A stretch of 64,000 nt of DNA, taken from the NCBI RefSeq assembly GCF_050589625.1, contig NZ_JBNGOP010000017.1, positions 48,702 to 112,701 on the forward strand. The letters run 5' to 3'. Positions 61,690 to 64,000 of the stretch are shown piece by piece. The notes beneath the pieces are model-generated. The model searched no databases. It worked only from the letters and a program-made list of their open reading frames with translations, and was not told the DNA's origin. How positions within the stretch are numbered: position 1 is the stretch's first letter; each line of letters starts with the position of its first letter. The stretch is from Pelagihabitans sp947500445 (GTDB taxonomy: Bacteria > Bacteroidota > Bacteroidia > Flavobacteriales > Flavobacteriaceae). Both the position numbers and the translations under genes were made by a program.

Positions 61690-64000
61690 ATGCTACCTAT
61701 CATGAAGTACGACGTTCGCCCTTTCACAAACGAATCCTTTTCTCTTACCCAACTTGGAAAAAAGGTTTCATGTTTCTTGATTTTTCTATTCCTACCTTTA
61801 ACAGCTGCCGTAAGCGCGAATTCCATAGCCAACGGTAATCCGCTATGTATTGCCCCTAACGAAAATGTTTTTGGGGCTCAAAAAAAGGCGACTACCGCAC
61901 TATTTTTTCTCCAATTCCCGACAATGGCACCACCGGTAATTGATTTGAACGGTACCCAAGCCGGCGTAAACTCCAATGTAGTTTCCGAACCCGTTTCGGG
62001 CTCGGTAGGCCCGACCGTAGAATTTGGTGCCGCAGTTTCTACCGATGACGGAAACATCTTAAACGCGACAATATCCTTTGTTGGGGTAACGGACACGAAT
62101 GACGAATTTGTTGGTATCATAGACAGTGGTACCGGAGGGATTGGCGCAGTCTATAATTTATCCACCACGGCAGGCCCATCCAATATCACGGCGGGAGGCA
62201 GTACCCTGACGGTTACGAACACCGGTCCTGGAGTATTTTCCATAACCGATAGTGGCTCCGGTCCTATTCCCGTAGCGAATTTTAACATTTTTATGGCCAA
62301 CTTTCTGTATGGAAACCAACGCGGTTCCGGTGGTGCCACCGAGGGTGTACGTACCATGACGGTCGCCGTAACCGATGTTCAAGGTACTTCCAGCGCCGAT
62401 GCCTTTATCAATGTTCAATACCTCCCACAAGCTTTTGATGACACCAATTCCGTATCGGCAGACGATACTTCTACCGTTTCTGGAAATTTAGCGGCCAATG
62501 ATACCGATCTTTCATCGGGGGACACACTTTCCGTTTCCGAAGTAAATGGATATTCTGCCAGTGTAAACAATCCCTTCAACTCCACCTACGGAACCATAAC
62601 CGTAATGGCGAATGGCGCCTATACCTATGATGTGGATGAAACGAACATCGCCGTATTGGGCTTAAAAAACGGAACGGTGCTGACCGACATTATCTCTTAC
62701 GGAATACAAGATGCAAACGGTAATATCGACTATGGATATGTTTCCATTACCATTAATGGGGTGGATGAACTTCCGATTGCGACCGACAATACCAATACGG
62801 TGACTGTATGGGGTTCCGCAGCTACTGGAAATGTTATTTTTGACGATGACGGTTTTGGTACCGACAGTGGCGACCGACCACTATCCCAACTCATTTGGGA
62901 AAACCAATTCGCCAATCTGGAACCTGTTAACGGCCTTTCCCGAACGGTGGATGGTGTCACCCTCGATTTTACATCTACAGATCCTGGAGGAATCGGGATA
63001 CCCGGCCAAAATCAGGTTTCCTTACAAACAGCGACCAATGGCGGGCATACCGGTTACCTCCTATTTGCAATCGATGCTTCCATCAATCCCAGTCCCAGTA
63101 CAACATTGACCATTGATTTTGACCAACCCATCGTAAACTTTTCCTTTACCATTTCCGATATCGATTGGTCCCAAAACGATTCGTGGCAAGATCAAATGCA
63201 GGTTTCCGGTCTGTTATCGGGAACGAACGTATCGTTTATTCCACAAGTTTCAGGGTCGGTAATGCAGCCGAATACGAATACGTTTTATGGGACCGGGGTA
63301 GTTCCACCGGAAGATGCACATGGTAACATAAATATTTATTTTGATACGCCTGTCGATCAAGTAGTATTGAGCTATAACTACGGACCAGATGCTACAGCTT
63401 CCGACAATGCAGGGCAAATTGCCGGAATATCAGATCTTAATTGGCAAAGTACGGCCGTACCACGTATCAGCGCAGTAGATGGCAATAACGGAAATGTGGG
63501 AACTCAAATAGCCACCACCTATGGATTCATTATCGTAAACGGGGATGGAACCTACTCCTACATACCGGACACCAGCAATCCCTTGGTATCAAATCTTTTG
63601 ATTGGGGATACCTTGACCGATGTAATTCCCTATACCTTAATCGACACTATCGACAATTCCGGAAATGTCGATTCCGCCAACTTGACCATTACCATCAACG
63701 GTTCCGCTATAGATTCCGACGGCGACGGCGTGACCGATGCCGTGGACCTGGACGACGATAACGACGGGATTCCCGATATCGTGGAATCGGGGGGGAGCGA
63801 TCCCAATGCCGACAACGATATGGACGGCGTGCCGGCATATCTGGACGATAACAACGGGAACGATACCGTGGGCGACGACAACGGAGCGGTACAGCCCGGG
63901 TTCGACAAGGACGGGGACGGGACCCCGAACCATCTCGACAGGGACGCCGATAACGACGGGATACCCGACATCCTCGAGGCCAACGGTACCGATACCGATG
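61690..64000 (+). CDS. Large secreted surface protein, 5' part (cadherin/VCBS-like and TSP3 repeats)
   Basis: Open from ATG 61690 to the window edge (770 codons, no stop); ATG 61702 is an alternative start. Signal peptide (VSCFLIFLFLPLTAAVSA). Residues about 85-260 and 260-670 form Ig-like modules with VCBS/cadherin-type phrases such as GNLAANDTDLSSGDTLSVSE and GTITVMANGAYTYDVDE, repeated near 610-640 as IVNGDGTYSYIPDTSNPL. From about 675 the sequence turns into Asp-rich thrombospondin type 3 repeats (DSDGDGVTDAVDLDDDNDGI) that bind calcium. Base composition rises sharply there. A type IX sorting domain is expected beyond the window but not seen. Confidence 0.85.
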   Translation, partial: MLPIMKYDVRPFTNESFSLTQLGKKVSCFLIFLFLPLTAAVSANSIANGNPLCIAPNENVFGAQKKATTALFFLQFPTMAPPVIDLNGTQAGVNSNVVSEPVSGSVGPTVEFGAAVSTDDGNILNATISFVGVTDTNDEFVGIIDSGTGGIGAVYNLSTTAGPSNITAGGSTLTVTNTGPGVFSITDSGSGPIPVANFNIFMANFLYGNQRGSGGATEGVRTMTVAVTDVQGTSSADAFINVQYLPQAFDDTNSVSADDTSTVSGNLAANDTDLSSGDTLSVSEVNGYSASVNNPFNSTYGTITVMANGAYTYDVDETNIAVLGLKNGTVLTDIISYGIQDANGNIDYGYVSITINGVDELPIATDNTNTVTVWGSAATGNVIFDDDGFGTDSGDRPLSQLIWENQFANLEPVNGLSRTVDGVTLDFTSTDPGGIGIPGQNQVSLQTATNGGHTGYLLFAIDASINPSPSTTLTIDFDQPIVNFSFTISDIDWSQNDSWQDQMQVSGLLSGTNVSFIPQVSGSVMQPNTNTFYGTGVVPPEDAHGNINIYFDTPVDQVVLSYNYGPDATASDNAGQIAGISDLNWQSTAVPRISAVDGNNGNVGTQIATTYGFIIVNGDGTYSYIPDTSNPLVSNLLIGDTLTDVIPYTLIDTIDNSGNVDSANLTITINGSAIDSDGDGVTDAVDLDDDNDGIPDIVESGGSDPNADNDMDGVPAYLDDNNGNDTVGDDNGAVQPGFDKDGDGTPNHLDRDADNDGIPDILEANGTDTD

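Overview
The window looks like chromosomal DNA of a marine, polysaccharide-using member of the Flavobacteriaceae (Bacteroidota; a relative of Zobellia, Maribacter or Arenibacter would fit). Grounds: a SusC/SusD pair, a hybrid two-component system with periplasmic propeller, type IX secretion proteins with type B (gliding-motility-associated) C-termini beside a PorP/SprF partner, DUF1800/DUF1501 genes, many lipoprotein signals, weak Shine-Dalgarno sites and several TAnnTTTG promoter elements. Species is not determinable from the sequence alone. No rRNA, tRNA, CRISPR array, insertion sequence or phage was seen.

Layout. 1-6.4 kb: stress and osmotic genes (DUF2254, flavodoxin, topoisomerase IB, MscS channel, TrkH/KtrB K+ transporter, DUF2945, DUF2383). 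6.7-13.5 kb: a MarR regulator divergent from a DevBCA/MacB-type exporter plus TolC, with a membrane-anchored glycoside hydrolase family 3 enzyme at the end of the operon; three phased direct repeats lie between the divergent promoters. 13.5-18.5 kb: a BLUF blue-light sensor, three paralogous AraC-type regulators and an SRAP-family protein that has lost its catalytic residues. 18.7-25.5 kb: small stress proteins, a cardiolipin synthase coupled to a secreted HExxH protein, a GH3 (auxin-type) acyl-adenylating enzyme, a PfpI/DJ-1 protein and a lipoprotein.

25.8-32.2 kb: two paralogous type IX-secreted beta-propeller proteins around one PorP/SprF protein, then a DUF6515 protein. 32.3-37.3 kb: Spy-like lipoprotein, DUF1800, DUF1501, ECF sigma factor, membrane-anchored putative anti-sigma factor and small periplasmic sensor, probably one regulatory unit. 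37.4-38.4 kb: haloalkane dehalogenase-like lipoprotein. 38.5-47.6 kb: a compact alpha-galactoside utilisation locus: GntR-type regulator with a LacI-like ligand domain, SusC, SusD, cytoplasmic GH36-type alpha-galactosidase and galactokinase.

48.1-54.7 kb: a lipoprotein, a hybrid two-component sensor/regulator and a vanadium-haloperoxidase-like lipoprotein. 54.9-58.6 kb: two unknown genes converging on an N-terminally short Rhs protein with a C-terminus resembling polymorphic toxin type 23. 59.0-61.3 kb: a regulator with two tandem AraC DNA-binding domains and a small SPW-type membrane protein. 61.7-64.0 kb: the 5' part of a large secreted protein with cadherin/VCBS-like repeats and calcium-binding thrombospondin type 3 repeats, running off the window.

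The points most worth a second look are the dead SRAP protein inside the BLUF/AraC cluster, the short Rhs-toxin locus with its convergent pair, the 52-bp dispersed repeat carrying a palindromic insertion in one copy, the double-AraC regulator, and the phased operator repeats of the exporter.
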